In this document: piece after piece, positions 46,161 through 58,764 of the stretch
Numbering within the stretch: position 1 is the first letter of the stretch
Layout: each line of letters starts with the position of its first letter
Assembly: GCA_021464415.1 (NCBI GenBank)
Contig: CM038471.1
Span: forward strand, 14,560,073-14,624,072
DNA: 64,000 nucleotides
Source: Lonicera japonica
Lineage: Eukaryota > Streptophyta > Magnoliopsida > Dipsacales > Caprifoliaceae
Reading direction: 5' to 3'
The notes under the pieces: model-generated
What the model was told of the DNA's origin: nothing
The model's database searches: none
Seen by the model: the letters and a program-made list of their open reading frames with translations, nothing else
Made by a program: the position numbers and the translations under genes

Positions 46161-47045
46161 CTTCCAAGCCCATGCCATCGACGTGCTCATATCCTTGACA
46201 AGCCAAGCAGTCGGGAAGGTTAGTTATCTGGGCTGTGAAACTCGGACAGTTCGTGATAAGTTATAAACCTCGAACCTCTATCAAGGGATAGGCCGTAGCA
46301 GAGTTCACATACGATGAAGAGCTAGTTGCTGAACCTCCGTAGTTATTGACACCTATGGACCCGAGCACCTCGAGCCCCACCTCTCTGAACTTGCTACCGA
46401 AAATTCTTATATGGATACTCCACACAGACGGGGCATCCAACTTTCAAGGATCTGGTGCTGGTGTGGTGCTAAACACCCCTGAAGCTAACAGTCTGGAAAT
46501 AGCTCTTAAATTCCTCTGCAAAGCCTCCAACAACGAGGCTGAATATGAAGCCATCATTGTAGGACTGAGAATAGCTAGAGATCTGAGGGCAAGGAAAATG
46601 TTGGTCTATAACATCTCCGCGGTAGTGGTTGGCCAAATACTTGGCCTTAGGCTAAGGAAGATCACATGGCTACCTATCTAGCCAAGGCTAAGGCAACAAC
46701 TCTGAGGTACTCGAACCTAGTATTCATCAGGGTCCCATGAGCTCAGAATAATAAAGCAGGCCACTTGGCCAAGCTTGCATCATCCACGAAGGTGCCGAGT
46801 GGTGTTCATGTAGAGTATTTGGGAAGCAAGGCCATTGATGAGATCACAGTGCTCGACATAGCCCCAGTACAGGTCTGTAAGTGTTGGATCAACCCAATTA
46901 TGGACTATCTCACAAGTGGAGCTCTTCCCGGAGATAAGAAGATGGCCAAAAAGATAAAGTACATTTCCATCAGGTACGGGGTCATTGAAGAAACACTGTA
47001 CAATAGGGGGTACGTCCTCCCATTTTTGCTTTGCTTGCATCTTCA
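46161..47045 (+). pseudogene. End of first RNase H, and second (archaeal-like) RNase H, of the Tat element
   Basis: After FQAHAIDVL the frame breaks. At 46346-46681 a second RNase H reads WILHTDGASNFQGSGAGVVL, then CKASNNEAEYEAIIVGLRIA, with the first Asp and the Glu kept; the usual third acidic site is lost (YNISAVVVGQ in place of a YSDSQLVV-type phrase). Having a second, archaeal-type RNase H is a known trait of the Tat lineage. The linker to integrase (GHLAKLASSTKVPSGVHVEY, then WINPIMDYLTSGALPGDKK) runs to about 47045. A large nested insertion begins there and the text resumes near 60640. Confidence 0.8.
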
Positions 47046-49372
47046 CTAGGTATGACGCCCCGAATCCCGTTCTGAGATTTTCACCTTCGGGACCCAGTTA
47101 ATCACGAATGCCGTGCGCGATGGCGGGTTTAAAATATAAAAATGTCAATCATCAAAAACTTTTCTTGAACAAATCACAAGCCAGTTAAAATCTTGTTTTA
47201 ATAAAAATTCAGCATGTGGAGTCTATTTAAGTGACAAACCGACCTGTATTAATCAAAACCATTTTGTACAAATACATCCACAACCAATCACATTTAAAGT
47301 CCACTTTACATCTACAAACATTCACACCAGTTTACCTAAAATACCGTCTACATATTACAAAACCAAGACCTTATACATATACAACAGTCCTTGTCGAAAA
47401 GGACTAGGAAAGGTCCATGGACATCAAAGGCTTTCTACAAAAGAGTGCTACGTGCCAATCCCCGAAGCTTGACCTGCAAAACTAGTTAGAAAAGGGAATG
47501 AGCCAAATCTGGGCTTAGTGGGAACTATATTGAGTTGTATAGAAAATACACGTTGAAATTACAAGCACGTGCATCCTTATATAGAAGAAAGTACTTTACT
47601 TTAATGCATTAGTTTTAAAACATGTAATGCAATGCAAATCACACCCGAGTGCATGCGAACTCCACTAGGAATCCTATCCTAGCCACCGGAAGTTAACTAC
47701 CCGATCCACCGATCTCGTCTCAAGGTTTTCCACAGGATATATTTCTACGCATTCCTTTGTCCGTCAAGAATCTTCGGTGGAGAATCACTTCTACATGACC
47801 ACTAGCTTCATAAGGTTTGCTATGCCATAATGAGAGGGTTTTAAAGTATCCTACAACTCAATCTTGCACTTGTCTCGAGAATCAATAACTAATAGCCAAG
47901 CATTTATTATTTTCTCTTTCAAGTTAGTTCATTATGATCGTAAATGCTTGGCTGCATAATAGGCACTTCCTCCTATCGCTCTTCTAAATCAAAGATACGG
48001 TATCCCACACTAAACCATCCGTTAGCTATAATTATCACTTTAATTATTAGTAGTTTATGTTCTTACGATCAAGGAAATTCTCTAAACAATCAACGCATAT
48101 TCTCAAGCTCGTATATTTTATCTAAGGGCCATTAGTCATTATAACTTTTCACTTTGTTCATTAATACATTATGAATGGCTAAACGATTTCCTATCTATTT
48201 TATGATCCCCAAGATGAGTGTCTGCATTCAATAATCATCATACATAATCCATCCGAGGCATTATATAATATACAACACAAATATTGATACAATATTGATA
48301 ATAATGATAATAACGATAATAACATACACCACAATACCTCAGTTTCACCCCGCGGTAGCCTAGGCCCAAAACAACGGATCCCGAAAGGTCCAAAGCTCTT
48401 GTCCATGTCTCCTCCAAGTGAGGAGTGGCTCAGGGACTTGGTTCTCCAAGTAAGTCATTCGGAGATAAACCTCAAGACATTTTTCCCAAGAATAACACTC
48501 TGAATAGTTAATGAGGAGAACATCTCATACAAGCCACGTCAACACTTTGGGAAGAACTACACCAGGAGACACCTTAGCAAGGTGAAGTCCATTAGTAGTC
48601 CAACTACTTCCAGGGAAACTCACCAAATGGGATAGTAGTGGCACATGGGACCCACTCCGCTGTCAGGGAAACTCTATAGACCAGGAATAGATAGTCAGCT
48701 GGAAAGCAAGATGCATAGAGTGGGCTCTCCTTTCATGGGATTTCAACCACCCGATGAAGTATACCGATCCTCTTTTTCACATGCACGGTGTAGGGAATTT
48801 CACCCAGGGGCTGCAATTAGGCGGCCCATCTTCGAGGCACGTGGGAGCTACCCGGTGCTCGGTCTATCAATCCAGCCCATATGTGTGATCACGTAACCAG
48901 GAATGTAACTATTCATTCCTCAACAACATATACATATGTATATATATTATTCATCACGTAATCCATCACACATATGGCTATCACATATAAATACAATTCA
49001 TCACAGCCCACTATTCGTTTACCATAATTAATATTATCGTTCATAGCACCTATAATCTATAGGCTTATCATCACTTGGTTATTCTCATTCTATGGCCAAC
49101 TAGCTTATTACTAGGGTTATATATCTCATTAAGTATCGCATACGTAGAACTAGGGCAGTTAGTGTTTTATGATGATTTTCTAGTTATGTCATCAAGATAC
49201 ATTAGTTATCGCATTATTAGCCCGACCGGTATCAAATTTTGGTTCTCCAAACTATATGTATATTCACGACCAAGGCAATCAATACCAATCAACCAAGTTT
49301 ACTACCTTACGAAAGAGTATCGGGATTTCATTCCATCATAGGTATCTACCAAGCTCCATACAAGATGCTAAG
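47046..49372 (-). repeat. Probable Tekay/Del-like long LTR, first part (continues at about 50940-51833 and 60185-60620)
   Basis: The minus strand at the left edge ends GGGATTCGGGGCGTCATA, similar to the CGGGGCGTTACA end that I associate with long plant Tekay/Del LTRs. No coding sequence is visible. The sequence is continued on the far sides of the 49373 LTR and the Cassandra insertion, so the undisturbed unit would be about 3.6 kb. It interrupts the Tat element between RNase H and integrase. The right border (about 60620) and target duplication are uncertain. The family name is tentative. Confidence 0.4.
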
Positions 49373-50752
49373 TGTAGACACCCCGATCCGTGACCCCCGC
49401 AAGAACCCTAACAACCTTCGAGAACTGCTGTTTCTGGACTCCGGGACCCACCCGAACACCCAAGACTGCCCCGGAAGCGTCTGTTGGCCAAACAAACATG
49501 TTTTAAAGCGAAATGTCGCACGACATTCAAGATTGTCGCGCGACAGTCAAGATTATCGCGCGACATACACCAATATGTCACGCGACATACACCTTTTCGC
49601 CACTATAAATAGGTCAGCAGCACCCAAGGTTGAGGACAGCAACATCAGTGCAAGATCAGAGCTAAAAAAACACCCGAAAACAGTGCAGAAATCAGCAACA
49701 AGCATTTTCGATTATCGTCTTATTTCTGAAGAATCATCGAATCTATTCTCGACACTCGACGTGTCCAGTCTCGGGAATCGAATTCTCGGAAATATCTGAA
49801 GAAGGAGAAGATTATTATCGCCGGAGATCTCTCTGCCGTATTATATTCTCTTTCTTATTATTATTCTCGTCGGGAAGGTAAATAAAGTCTCTTCTAGTAA
49901 TTAAATAAGATATTTACATATTAGTTTTATTGTAAACTTTTAGAATTCGATTTTTTCTAACAGGTCGATCCCCGTCCTAGTAAGCGAAGAGGCAACATGG
50001 TTGTGCTAGGTTTCTAACGCGCTCAAAAATTAGGTTTATCTGTGTACTTGTTTTATTTCTGTTGTTTTGTCCACGTTTTATTTGAATAAACTTATTGCCA
50101 AGTTATAAATAGTCTACCGTCTTCAAAACAAAGGACCCCGATAAAACCATTTGCAAAACCAGAAGAATAAGTACGTTATCATCCGGATAAAATTCTGCTT
50201 TCAAAACCCGGACTGATACGACTTATCTAGGAATTAAAATCAACATATCCTGTATTCTCTATAGACTGCGACGTGTCTGATAACTCTCCTCAAAGAGTTC
50301 TAGTTCCATATTAAATTAGTCCTGATACAAGATCCGAACTTTTACAAAAGTAATCACAACACGAGAAAACCGTCATTATCTGAGGAAATAATACGGGATA
50401 CTCTTTCAAAATAAAAGGTTTTTGTCATTTGTATTTACATCTTTCAATAATAAAAACACCGGATCTCGGAACACAAAGGTTTCTATCCCTTTCCCGTTTT
50501 CCCCCAGAAATTAGGGTTTTCATTTGAAAAGTAGTAAACTGTCAGTAAAAGCATCCAAGTTTTTCAACATAGAATAAACATATAAGACCACTAGAGACCG
50601 AAAGGGAGGAATGGGTGCTTAACACCTTCCCAAATCGTAATATAGTTCCCGAACCTTATAGAATCCTGGTTTCGCAGACAAACGTGTAAAGAAAGGCTTA
50701 TCTGTAGCCTTTCCCCTTACACACCCCTTTTTGTCCGTTTTCTCGTAAAACA
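49373..50752 (+). repeat. Tat/Ogre-like LTR with short leader
   Basis: It starts TGTAGACACC and ends TCGTAAAACA, followed by TAC and TGGCGACTCT (50756), a tRNA-Arg-type primer-binding site. The TATA phrase CACTATAAATAGG is at about 49601, preceded by four near-identical palindromes TGTCGCGCGACA (about 49511-49590). Leader-like sequence continues to about 50930 (GGGTCGCATTTGCGGATTC) and then stops. It is a relative of 7814-8940. No gag or pol follows, so it is a truncated element. Confidence 0.6.
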
Positions 50753-51833
50753 TACTGGCGACTCTGAATGAACCCCTTTGCATTTAGAATAGACGTGGGG
50801 ACACCTGATATGAATTATCAACACAAACTCCAAGCAAATGGAACGACGGGATCCTTTCCGACGTTTCAGGACGCCCAACGAATGGGGACGAGACCCGGGG
50901 GTCGCATTTGCGGATTCTCACACTAAGCTCAAGTGTTATTGCGTAGCACTCCACCCTAGCGGGTTTTCTGTGCAATTCCACTAATTAATGCTCTAGAATC
51001 ATATCTAATGGTATATACATGTATATCTGTCACTAATAAACTATCATCAACCCTTCTATATGCGTAAATCCCAAAACCCCCAATTTTTTAGGCCAACATG
51101 TAACTATAAGATGGGTTATTGATGAATCATGTAGTATGTAAGTCAAAACATGTAATAGAAGTGTAAACCCATCAATATCCACCACCAATCAAGGATTTAT
51201 CTAGCCCAACCCCATGAATATACATACAACCTAGGGTTTTAAAGGAAATCCCCAATTTGAGTTCAAATCATCTAATGCACAATCAAACATTTGTAAAATA
51301 GGTTTTATAATAGTGTTCCCACCTTAGAGAAGTCGTATCTCGAAGTTAATGATGTGCGGAAGTCCAATCGCCAAACCCTAGCTCCAAGCTCGAGCTCCAA
51401 TGGTGGAAGAATGAGGAGGAAGATGATGAACAGTGATTTGGAGAGGTGTGTGGATGATTTTAAAGCTTGGATCTTGGGTGTGAAGTGATAGACGTGTGGA
51501 ATCTCCTATCCTTCTCTCTCTAGAGTTCTCTAGACTCTCTAATGGTGTTGAGGGTGTTTATGCTCGAAGTTTGGTGTTTTGAGTTGATAAGGTGTGAGAA
51601 AAATGGGTCAAAAGTAGTCAAAATATGCATGCGCTGATGAATAAGATCTAAGATCGATCCTACTTAGGGTAAAAAGTGCACTAGTTTGTTTTCTCAAGAA
51701 AAGCTGATGAGTAAGTAAGATCGATCTTACTACGGGCAAAAAGAGCACTGTTGTTATTTTGGTCATAACTCCCTACTTCGAACTCGGATTTGGATGATCC
51801 ACATATCGACAAAAAGTTAATTCGAAGATCTAC
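50753..51833. other. Ogre-like leader (to about 50930), then the probable Tekay-like LTR again
   Basis: After the leader remnant, sequence without coding similarity continues to the Cassandra border. It includes two nearly parallel phrases, AAGATCGATC near 51651 and 51718, in a local repeat. TCTAC at 51829-51833 is the left target duplication of Cassandra. Confidence 0.4.
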
Positions 51834-51939
51834 TGTAACGACCCGGTCCCACCTCAGTACGATATTGTCCGCTCTGGGTAGCGTCCTAGACAGGCTTCAT
51901 CCACAAGACATCTACCCTCACGGCTTTGTTTCTGGGAGC

Positions 51940-52050
51940 TCACGACCAGCTTCCCAAGGGGTCACCCATCTTGGGATTTCTCTGGTCCAAGCACGCTTAA
52001 CTTCAGAGTTCTCATGGGATCCGAAGCCAGTGAGCCTCCCAAAAGGCCTC
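51940..52050 (-). other. 5S rRNA-derived segment in the Cassandra LTR
   Basis: The minus strand contains GGATCCCATGAGAACTC, AAGTTAAGCGTGCTTGG (box A) and AGATGGGTGACCCC (box C), in the order and spacing of plant 5S rRNA. The intermediate element is changed and the ends diverge, so this is not a working 5S gene; it probably serves, or served, as the RNA polymerase III promoter of the TRIM. Confidence 0.85.
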
Positions 52051-52693
52051 GTACTTAATTAGCAACCATATCTTACTTATATGGGTCTCCAAGGATCCCC
52101 CAACTTCCGGTGTGGGATGCCCCTTTGAGCTACCATTCCTCCACCAAGGGAGTACTCATCACTCAGGGCGTCACATCCTTCCCCCCATGGGAATCGACGT
52201 CCTCGTCGACACACCGTACTCTGTGGGGTCCGCTCTGATACCATTTGTAACGACCCGGTCCCACCTCAGTACGATATTGTCTGCTCTGGGTAGCGTCCTA
52301 GACAGGCCTCAGCCCCAGGACATCTACCCTCACGGCTTTGTTTCTGGGAGCTCACGACCAGCTTCCCAGGGGGTCACCCATCTTGGGATTTCTCTTAGGC
52401 CTGGGACCGGTTCGGTTCTTTAAAAAATTTTGAGGAACCATTAACCGAACCGGTTCTATGTTAACGGTTCGGTTCTACCTATAAAAAGTGAAGAACCGGT
52501 TTAAGAACCGAACCGGTTCTAACGGTTCGGTTCTCCCGGTTTATCGGTTAACCATTAACAAGATAAAAACCGGTTCCTTAACGGTTATTGGAAAGAACCG
52601 GTTTATTGGTTAACCGTTAACAAGAAAAAAATCGGAAAAACCGAAATATTAATAGTTATTGGAAAGAAATAACGGTTCTAAGGGTTCCTTAAT

Positions 52694-53403
52694 TGATGAG
52701 CCCAAGAATAACACTGGAGCTAGATCATGGAGTGAAGGCTGTGCAGATCCCATCCGGGTTCCAAGTGGCCCAATCACTCGAGCTAGAGCCAAGAAGATCA
52801 AGGAGGCACTTATGACCATGGTCCAAGAGATGATGAGCAAAGCTGAAGCATGGAGGATCATTGAAGGGGATCGGGTTCAAGAATGGAAGACATTACTTAA
52901 AGGCCCAATTGAAGATGTTCAAAATAGCAGCCCAAGGGATTAAAAAGCATGTATTAGATAAATGGGCTAGGCTTTGTTTATTTTAAGTTTAATTTATTTT
53001 TAGTTTTGCTTGGGGCCCAAGTTATGTGGGAAACCAATTAATTTCGTTTTCTTTATTTTCCTAGACCTAGTAGGTTTAATTACTCCTATTTAAAGGAGCT
53101 AACGCTATTGTTTTTAGGCAGCTTTGATTAATTAATTTTCGAGTGTTTTTCACCTCTTGCGTTCTAAGAACGTCTCGAACAGCCAGAATTAGGGTTCTTG
53201 TTGTTCTTCTTCGACTTAGCAATCAATTAACCCATCGATTGATTGTTTGTCTACGACTATACCAAGGTTCTTTCTCGTTTTCGGGATTGGGTCGAGGTTC
53301 CACCTTCACTAACTTCGCGTGGTTCCAAGGTTCTTGCGTTTTTCAGCGTCAAGGGTTGCGGATTCATCTTATTGGGTAGAAATACGATCGTGGTTTCATA
53401 TCA
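52694..53403 (+). repeat. 5' LTR of copy B
   Basis: 710 bp, TGATGAG to CATATCA, with the promoter palindrome at 53083-53098. A primer-binding site with one changed base (TGGTATCAAAG) starts at 53406. Confidence 0.95.
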
Positions 53404-53433
53404 GTTGGTATCAAAGGGAATTTTTCTATCCAG

Positions 53434-53929
53434 GTTTTATCTTTCGTTTGCTTCTGTTTTGATAAATTCGTAGGCTGCTTTAATTCGTATCTTCTTAAAC
53501 CTAGGGTTGTTAATTTCGATTCCAAAAATAAAAAATAAAAAAATATCGATTCTGTTTTGCTACATAATTATCGAATCTGTGCGGCTGAGTAATTTTCGAA
53601 CTTGTTGATGATTGATCTTCGTATTTGTTCTTACTAAGTGCGTTTCGAATCTGCTCTTGATTGTTGGGTTAGTAGAAACTTCGATAACTCCATATAAACC
53701 CTAGTTGCTGAGATTCGATTGTGATGAGTTTCGATTGCTGCGTATAAACCCTAGTTTTGAGTTTCGCCTATTAGGGTTAATTAATTCTGATTGCTGCGTA
53801 CAAACAGTGCGAATTTCGATTGCGAATTTTTTTAATTGTCGATTTGAATTGTGCTTTTTATTCTGCTAAAATTTTGAATTCTGGAAATTTCGACTACACC
53901 AGATTAAAGTAGAAGTCGAGACACCCAGG

Positions 53930-53960
<31 letters not shown>

Positions 53961-54385
53961 TACAAAAATTTCCGAAATTCGCAATTATTTCTTCTTGGAT
54001 TTGGGTTATATAGGGTCCAAGGATTCCAAAAAATCTTGTTTCCACAAGACTGAATTTTCGCTCATTCTTATCGATTTTCTCGCTTCACATCGTGTCCATA
54101 ATTCACTGGGATTCCTGTTTATTGAGTTCTTGGTGAAAACATACTTGTCCTACCATACAATTGATCTGTCTGGGTTGTGATTGGTCTGTTTGGGAACCAA
54201 GGCGAAGGTTCTGGCTTTTCGATTTGTTTGAAAGTTCCAAAAGGTGAAATTGTGAGGGTTATCATTACTTTTGAGAGCTAAACACGAGCGGTAAAATCAG
54301 AGTGACATATTCTGAGTGAAACACGTAAGGGAGTGCAGTGAGGAAATCTTTATTTCTTTATATTGTGCTAATCTCTGTTTTGCAG
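53434..54385 (+). other. Probable leader intron of copy B
   Basis: The same donor (CCAG|GTTTTATC) and acceptor (CTAATCTCTGTTTTGCAG) as copy A, with an A tract (about 53930-53957) and the conserved block at 54280-54335. Splicing is inferred. Confidence 0.5.
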
Positions 54386-54389
54386 CAAT

Positions 54390-54746
54390 ATGTCGAACTT
54401 CGATCCTAAGTTGTTCCAAGAAGCCATGACAAGTACCTTACAAAATATGATGAGAGAGGAGTTGGGTGGCTTTAGAGAGCAAGTGGAGGAGATCAGTGAC
54501 GAATTAAAACGAATGCAGGTGAAAGTAGATAGAGTTGAGAGCGCTCAACATGAACAATCTGGCAAATCGCGTAGTGCTCAAAGGACTGGGAGAATGCAGC
54601 CTAGAGAAAGGAGGGCTGAGAATGATCCTAATAACTATTACCGAGATAGTTTTGATGACGGAGATAGTGACATTGATTCGATAACCGCTAACCGACGGAA
54701 TGGTAGGCGATTTGGTAGAGGAACTAATCGGAGGATGACAACATGA
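54390..54746 (+). CDS. Gag N-terminal part of copy B (frame broken after about residue 113)
   Basis: Identical in wording to the copy A start ([20 protein letters not shown]...): coiled-coil N-terminus and basic linker. At about 54730 copy B has GG where copy A has GGG, which shifts the frame to a stop at 54744-54746. The following frame (54743-57988) picks up the rest of gag. The change is a single base in a G run and may be a consensus error. Confidence 0.9.
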   Translation: MSNFDPKLFQEAMTSTLQNMMREELGGFREQVEEISDELKRMQVKVDRVESAQHEQSGKSRSAQRTGRMQPRERRAENDPNNYYRDSFDDGDSDIDSITANRRNGRRFGRGTNRRMTT

Positions 54747-57700
54747 ATGGGATCAAAATGAAGATTCCATCCTTCCAAGGGAAGAATGACCCCGAGGCCT
54801 ATCTTGAGTGGGTCAAGAAAGTGGAATTGGTGTTTGCTTGCCATAATTACTCCGAGTCCAAAAAGGTTAAATTGGCAGCTATTGAATTTTCCGATTATGC
54901 ACTTGTTTGGTGGGATCGTTTGATGACAGAGCGAAGGCGTAGTGATGAAGGGCCCGTGGAGACATGGGAAGAGATGAAGCGCCTGATGAAGAAGCGATTT
55001 GTACCCGATCACTATTATCGGGAATTGTACCAAAAATTACAAGGGCTTACACAGGGGAATCGTAGTGTTGATGAGTATTATAAGGAGATGGAAATGGCCA
55101 TGATTCGGGCCAAGGTTGATGAGAATAGAGAAGCTACCGTGGCGCGGTTCTTAAGCGGGTTAAATCGAGAAATTGCCAATGCGGTTGAACTGCAGCCGTA
55201 TGTCGAGATTGAAGATATGGTTCACACGGCAATTAAAATAGAGAGACAACTTAAGAGGAGGGGTAGCCTACGCCAAAACCAAAGTCCAACCACACCCTCT
55301 TGGAAATCAAATCCCCTTTGGAAGAATGAGGAGAAATCAGCGGCATCAAAGTCCAAAACCGAGCCCAAACAGGGGACGGCCAGCCTTGGAAACCAAGGTA
55401 AACCTAACACTACTAATACTCCTACTACTCGAAACCGGGACATTATCTGTTGGAAGTGTCAAGGGAGAGGCCACGTGTCTACTCAATGCCCGAACAAGCG
55501 AGTAATGATGCTTCTGGATAATGGGGAATATGAAACGGATGAAGAAAGCGCTGAAGCTATGCCACCTTTGGAGGATATCGAAGAAGAGGAGAGCGCTATA
55601 CAGGGCGAGTTGTTAGTTGCAAGGAGAGCGCTCAGTGTGCAAGCAAGGGAGGATGAGGAGCAGCGCGAGAATATTTTTCACACTCGGTGCCTAGTGCTAG
55701 GCAAGGTGTGTAGCTTGGTAATAGATGGAGGTAGTTGCACTAATGTGGCTAGCACAACTATGGTGGAGAAGCTAGCATTGCACACGACTACACATCCAAG
55801 GCCTTACAAACTTCAGTGGTTGAATGATAGCGGTGAAGTGAGGGTGAACAAGCAGGTTTTGGTGTCCTTTAGCATTGGGAAGTACGAGGACCAAGTACTT
55901 TGTGATGTGGTTCCCATGCAAGCCGGCCATATGTTATTGGGGAGACCTTGGCAATATGACAGAAGAGTTAAACACGACGGCTTCACCAATAAATATTCGT
56001 TTGAGATGAACAAGAGAACAATCATTCTGGCACCCTTACCGCCACAGCAAGCCTATGCTGATCAGTTGAAGTTGCAAAATGAGGAGGAGCAACGGAGAGC
56101 TGAAAAGAAAAAGAGAGTGAGTGGTGAGGAAAAGAAAGAGAGTGAGGGAAAAAGAAAAGAAATTGAGAAAAAAGAAAGTAGAGTGGAAAAACCAGTGACT
56201 ATTGAGAGTAAGTTTGAGAGGAGGCAAAAGAATTTCTATGCTAGAGCTAGTGAAGTGAGAAGAGCGATGCTTTGTAACCAACTTCTTGTACTTGTGTACA
56301 AAGAAGCGCTTTTGAACACTAACGAACTAAATTCTTCTTTGCCTAGTGTTATTATCTCTTTGTTGCAGGATTTTGGTGACGTCTTTCCGGAGGATACGCC
56401 AAGCGGTTTACCACCTATTCGAGGAATAGAGCACCAAATTGACTTCGTACCCGGAGCATCCATTCCAAACCGACCAGCCTATAGGAGTAATCCAGAGGAG
56501 ACGAAGGAACTTCAAAGGCAAGTGACGGAGTTACTAGAGAAAGGGTATGTGAGAGAGAGTATGAGCCCATGTGCGGTGCCAGTATTGCTAGTGCCGAAAA
56601 AGGATGGGACGTGGAGGATGTGCGTGGACTGTCGGGCAATTAATAATATCACGGTAAAGTATCGTCATCCCATTCCACGTTTAGATGATATGCTTGATGA
56701 GTTGCATGGGTCTAGCATATTCTCTAAAATTGATTTGAAAAGTGGATACCATCAAATTAGGATGAAAGAAGGAGATGAATGGAAAACAGCTTTTAAAACA
56801 AAATATGGTTTATATGAATGGTTAGTTATGCCTTTCGGTTTAACTAATGCACCTAGCACTTTCATGAGATTGATGAACCATGTTTTGAGATCATTCATTG
56901 GCAAATTCGTTGTGGTCTATTTTGATGATATCTTAATTTATAGCAAGAGTCTAGATGACCATGTAATTCATTTAAAATATGTTTTGGATGTCTTGCGAAA
57001 AGAGAAGTTATATGCTAACCTGAAGAAATGCACCTTTTGCACGGATAAGCTTGTATTTCTTGGTTTTGTTGTGAGTGCACAAGGTATTCAGGTTGATAAG
57101 GAAAAGGTGAAGGCTATTCAAGAATGGCAAAGTCCTACGAGTGTTGGGCAAGTGCGAAGTTTTCATGGACTTGCTAGTTTTTATCGGCGATTCGTGAGAG
57201 ATTTTAGCACAATTGCGGCGCCATTGACTGAAGTGATTAAGAAGAATGTTGGGTTCAAATGGGGAGAGGAACAAGAGAAGGCATTCCAATTACTAAAAAG
57301 CAAGCTAAGTAACGCCCCCTTGTTATCTTTGCCTAACTTTTCAAAGACTTTTGAAATTGAATGCGATGCTTCAGGAAATGGTATTGGTGCTGTTCTTATG
57401 CAGGAAGGGAAGCCAATTGCATACTTTAGTGAGAAGCTAGGTGGGGCGACCCTAAATTACCCTACTTATGACAAGGAGCTCTATGCATTGGTGAGAGCAT
57501 TGGATACTTGGCAGCACTATCTTTGGCCGAAGGAGTTCGTGATTCACACAGATCATGAATCGTTGAAGCACTTGAAGGGACAGCAAAGGTTGAACAAGCG
57601 CCATGCCAAATGGGTAGAGTTCATAGAGACTTTTCCGTATGTGATCAAGTATAAGCAGGGCAAGGAAAATGTTGTAGCAGATGCTTTGTCACGCAGGTAT

Positions 57701-57988
57701 GCTTTAATTGCTACTTTAGATGCTAAATTGCTTGGATTTGAATACATCAAGGAATTGTATTGTGATGATGCTGATTTTAGAGATATCTTTAATGCATGTG
57801 AGAAAGTGGCGTTTGATAAGTACTTTAGGCATGATGGGTTCTTAATGCGTGAAAACAAACTTTGTGTGCCTAAAAGTTCATTGCGTGAGTTGCTTGTGAA
57901 AGAGGCTCATGGTGGGAGTCTAATGGGACACTTTGGTATAGCTAAGACTTTAGGAGTATTACAAGAACACTTCTTTTGCCTCACATGA
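54743..57988 (+). CDS. Gag (rest), protease, RT, RNase H and integrase zinc finger of copy B
   Basis: 1081 residues. The gag capsid domain opens it, then the zinc knuckle [14 protein letters not shown], protease [14 protein letters not shown] with YFDDIL, and RNase H with [16 protein letters not shown] and HTDHESL. Unlike copy A the frame continues through [20 protein letters not shown] into the start of integrase ([20 protein letters not shown]). It ends at 57986-57988 because one G is missing in a GG pair near 57979. Protease uses Asp-Gly-Gly as in copy A. Confidence 0.95.
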   Translation: MNGIKMKIPSFQGKNDPEAYLEWVKKVELVFACHNYSESKKVKLAAIEFSDYALVWWDRLMTERRRSDEGPVETWEEMKRLMKKRFVPDHYYRELYQKLQGLTQGNRSVDEYYKEMEMAMIRAKVDENREATVARFLSGLNREIANAVELQPYVEIEDMVHTAIKIERQLKRRGSLRQNQSPTTPSWKSNPLWKNEEKSAASKSKTEPKQGTASLGNQGKPNTTNTPTTRNRDIICWKCQGRGHVSTQCPNKRVMMLLDNGEYETDEESAEAMPPLEDIEEEESAIQGELLVARRALSVQAREDEEQRENIFHTRCLVLGKVCSLVIDGGSCTNVASTTMVEKLALHTTTHPRPYKLQWLNDSGEVRVNKQVLVSFSIGKYEDQVLCDVVPMQAGHMLLGRPWQYDRRVKHDGFTNKYSFEMNKRTIILAPLPPQQAYADQLKLQNEEEQRRAEKKKRVSGEEKKESEGKRKEIEKKESRVEKPVTIESKFERRQKNFYARASEVRRAMLCNQLLVLVYKEALLNTNELNSSLPSVIISLLQDFGDVFPEDTPSGLPPIRGIEHQIDFVPGASIPNRPAYRSNPEETKELQRQVTELLEKGYVRESMSPCAVPVLLVPKKDGTWRMCVDCRAINNITVKYRHPIPRLDDMLDELHGSSIFSKIDLKSGYHQIRMKEGDEWKTAFKTKYGLYEWLVMPFGLTNAPSTFMRLMNHVLRSFIGKFVVVYFDDILIYSKSLDDHVIHLKYVLDVLRKEKLYANLKKCTFCTDKLVFLGFVVSAQGIQVDKEKVKAIQEWQSPTSVGQVRSFHGLASFYRRFVRDFSTIAAPLTEVIKKNVGFKWGEEQEKAFQLLKSKLSNAPLLSLPNFSKTFEIECDASGNGIGAVLMQEGKPIAYFSEKLGGATLNYPTYDKELYALVRALDTWQHYLWPKEFVIHTDHESLKHLKGQQRLNKRHAKWVEFIETFPYVIKYKQGKENVVADALSRRYALIATLDAKLLGFEYIKELYCDDADFRDIFNACEKVAFDKYFRHDGFLMRENKLCVPKSSLRELLVKEAHGGSLMGHFGIAKTLGVLQEHFFCLT

Positions 57989-58764
57989 AAAGGGATGTTG
58001 AAAGAATTTGTGAGAGATGTGTTACTTGTAAGAAAGCAAAGTCTAAGTTAAACCCCCATGGTTTATATACCCCATTACCCATTCCTAGTGACCCTTGGGT
58101 TGACATTTCTATGGATTTTGTATTGGGATTGCCTAGGACTAAGCATGGGAATGATTCTATTTTCGTGGTGGTTGATAGGTTTTCTAAAATGGCTCATTTT
58201 ATTGCTTGTAATAAAACTGATGATGCACCACGGATTGCTAATTTGTTCTTCAAAGAAATTGTGCGATTGCATGGCATGCCTAGAACCATTGTTTCTGATA
58301 GGGATGCAAAGTTTTTGAGTTACTTTTGGAAGACTTTGTGGGGAAAGTTGGGTACTAAATTGTTGTTTTCTACTACATGTCATCCCCAAACTGATGGTCA
58401 AACAGAAGTAGTGAATAGAACTTTGTCCACTTTGTTGCGTGCCATAATTAAGAAGAACTTGAAAGAGTGGGAAGAATGTTTGCCTCATGTTGAGTTTGCA
58501 TATAATCGATCTGTTCATTCTGCATCTAAGTTTTCTCCTTTTGAGATTGTGTATGGTTTTAATCCTTTAGCTCCTTTGGATTTATTGCCATTACCTGTTG
58601 AGCATGCTAACCTAGATGGCAGGACGAAAGCTGAGTTTGTTAGACAGATTCATGAGAAGGCGAGGCAAAACATTGAAAGAAGAACTGAGCAGTATGTGCA
58701 GCAAGCAAACAAAGGAAGGAAAAAGGTGGTCTTTGAACCAGGAGATTGGTTTGGCTGCACATGA
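57976..58764 (+). CDS. Integrase core of copy B
   Basis: It contains the Cys pair of the HHCC finger (CERCVTCKK), then the DDE core: [10 protein letters not shown] (first Asp), [14 protein letters not shown] (second Asp) and [16 protein letters not shown] (Glu), followed by [20 protein letters not shown]. This enzyme inserts element cDNA into host DNA. The frame stops at 58762-58764 after a missing G in a GGG run near 58748, which separates it from the C-terminal part. Confidence 0.95.
   Translation: MPHMKRDVERICERCVTCKKAKSKLNPHGLYTPLPIPSDPWVDISMDFVLGLPRTKHGNDSIFVVVDRFSKMAHFIACNKTDDAPRIANLFFKEIVRLHGMPRTIVSDRDAKFLSYFWKTLWGKLGTKLLFSTTCHPQTDGQTEVVNRTLSTLLRAIIKKNLKEWEECLPHVEFAYNRSVHSASKFSPFEIVYGFNPLAPLDLLPLPVEHANLDGRTKAEFVRQIHEKARQNIERRTEQYVQQANKGRKKVVFEPGDWFGCT

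Noticed and set aside
51940..52050. 5S rRNA gene
   Set aside because: The 5S similarity is inside an LTR with a changed intermediate element and diverged ends; it is a Cassandra LTR component.
52232..52243. tRNA-like GGTATCAGAGC sequences here and at 24965, 32902, 53404 and 63631
   Set aside because: These are primer-binding sites adjacent to LTRs, not tRNA genes.
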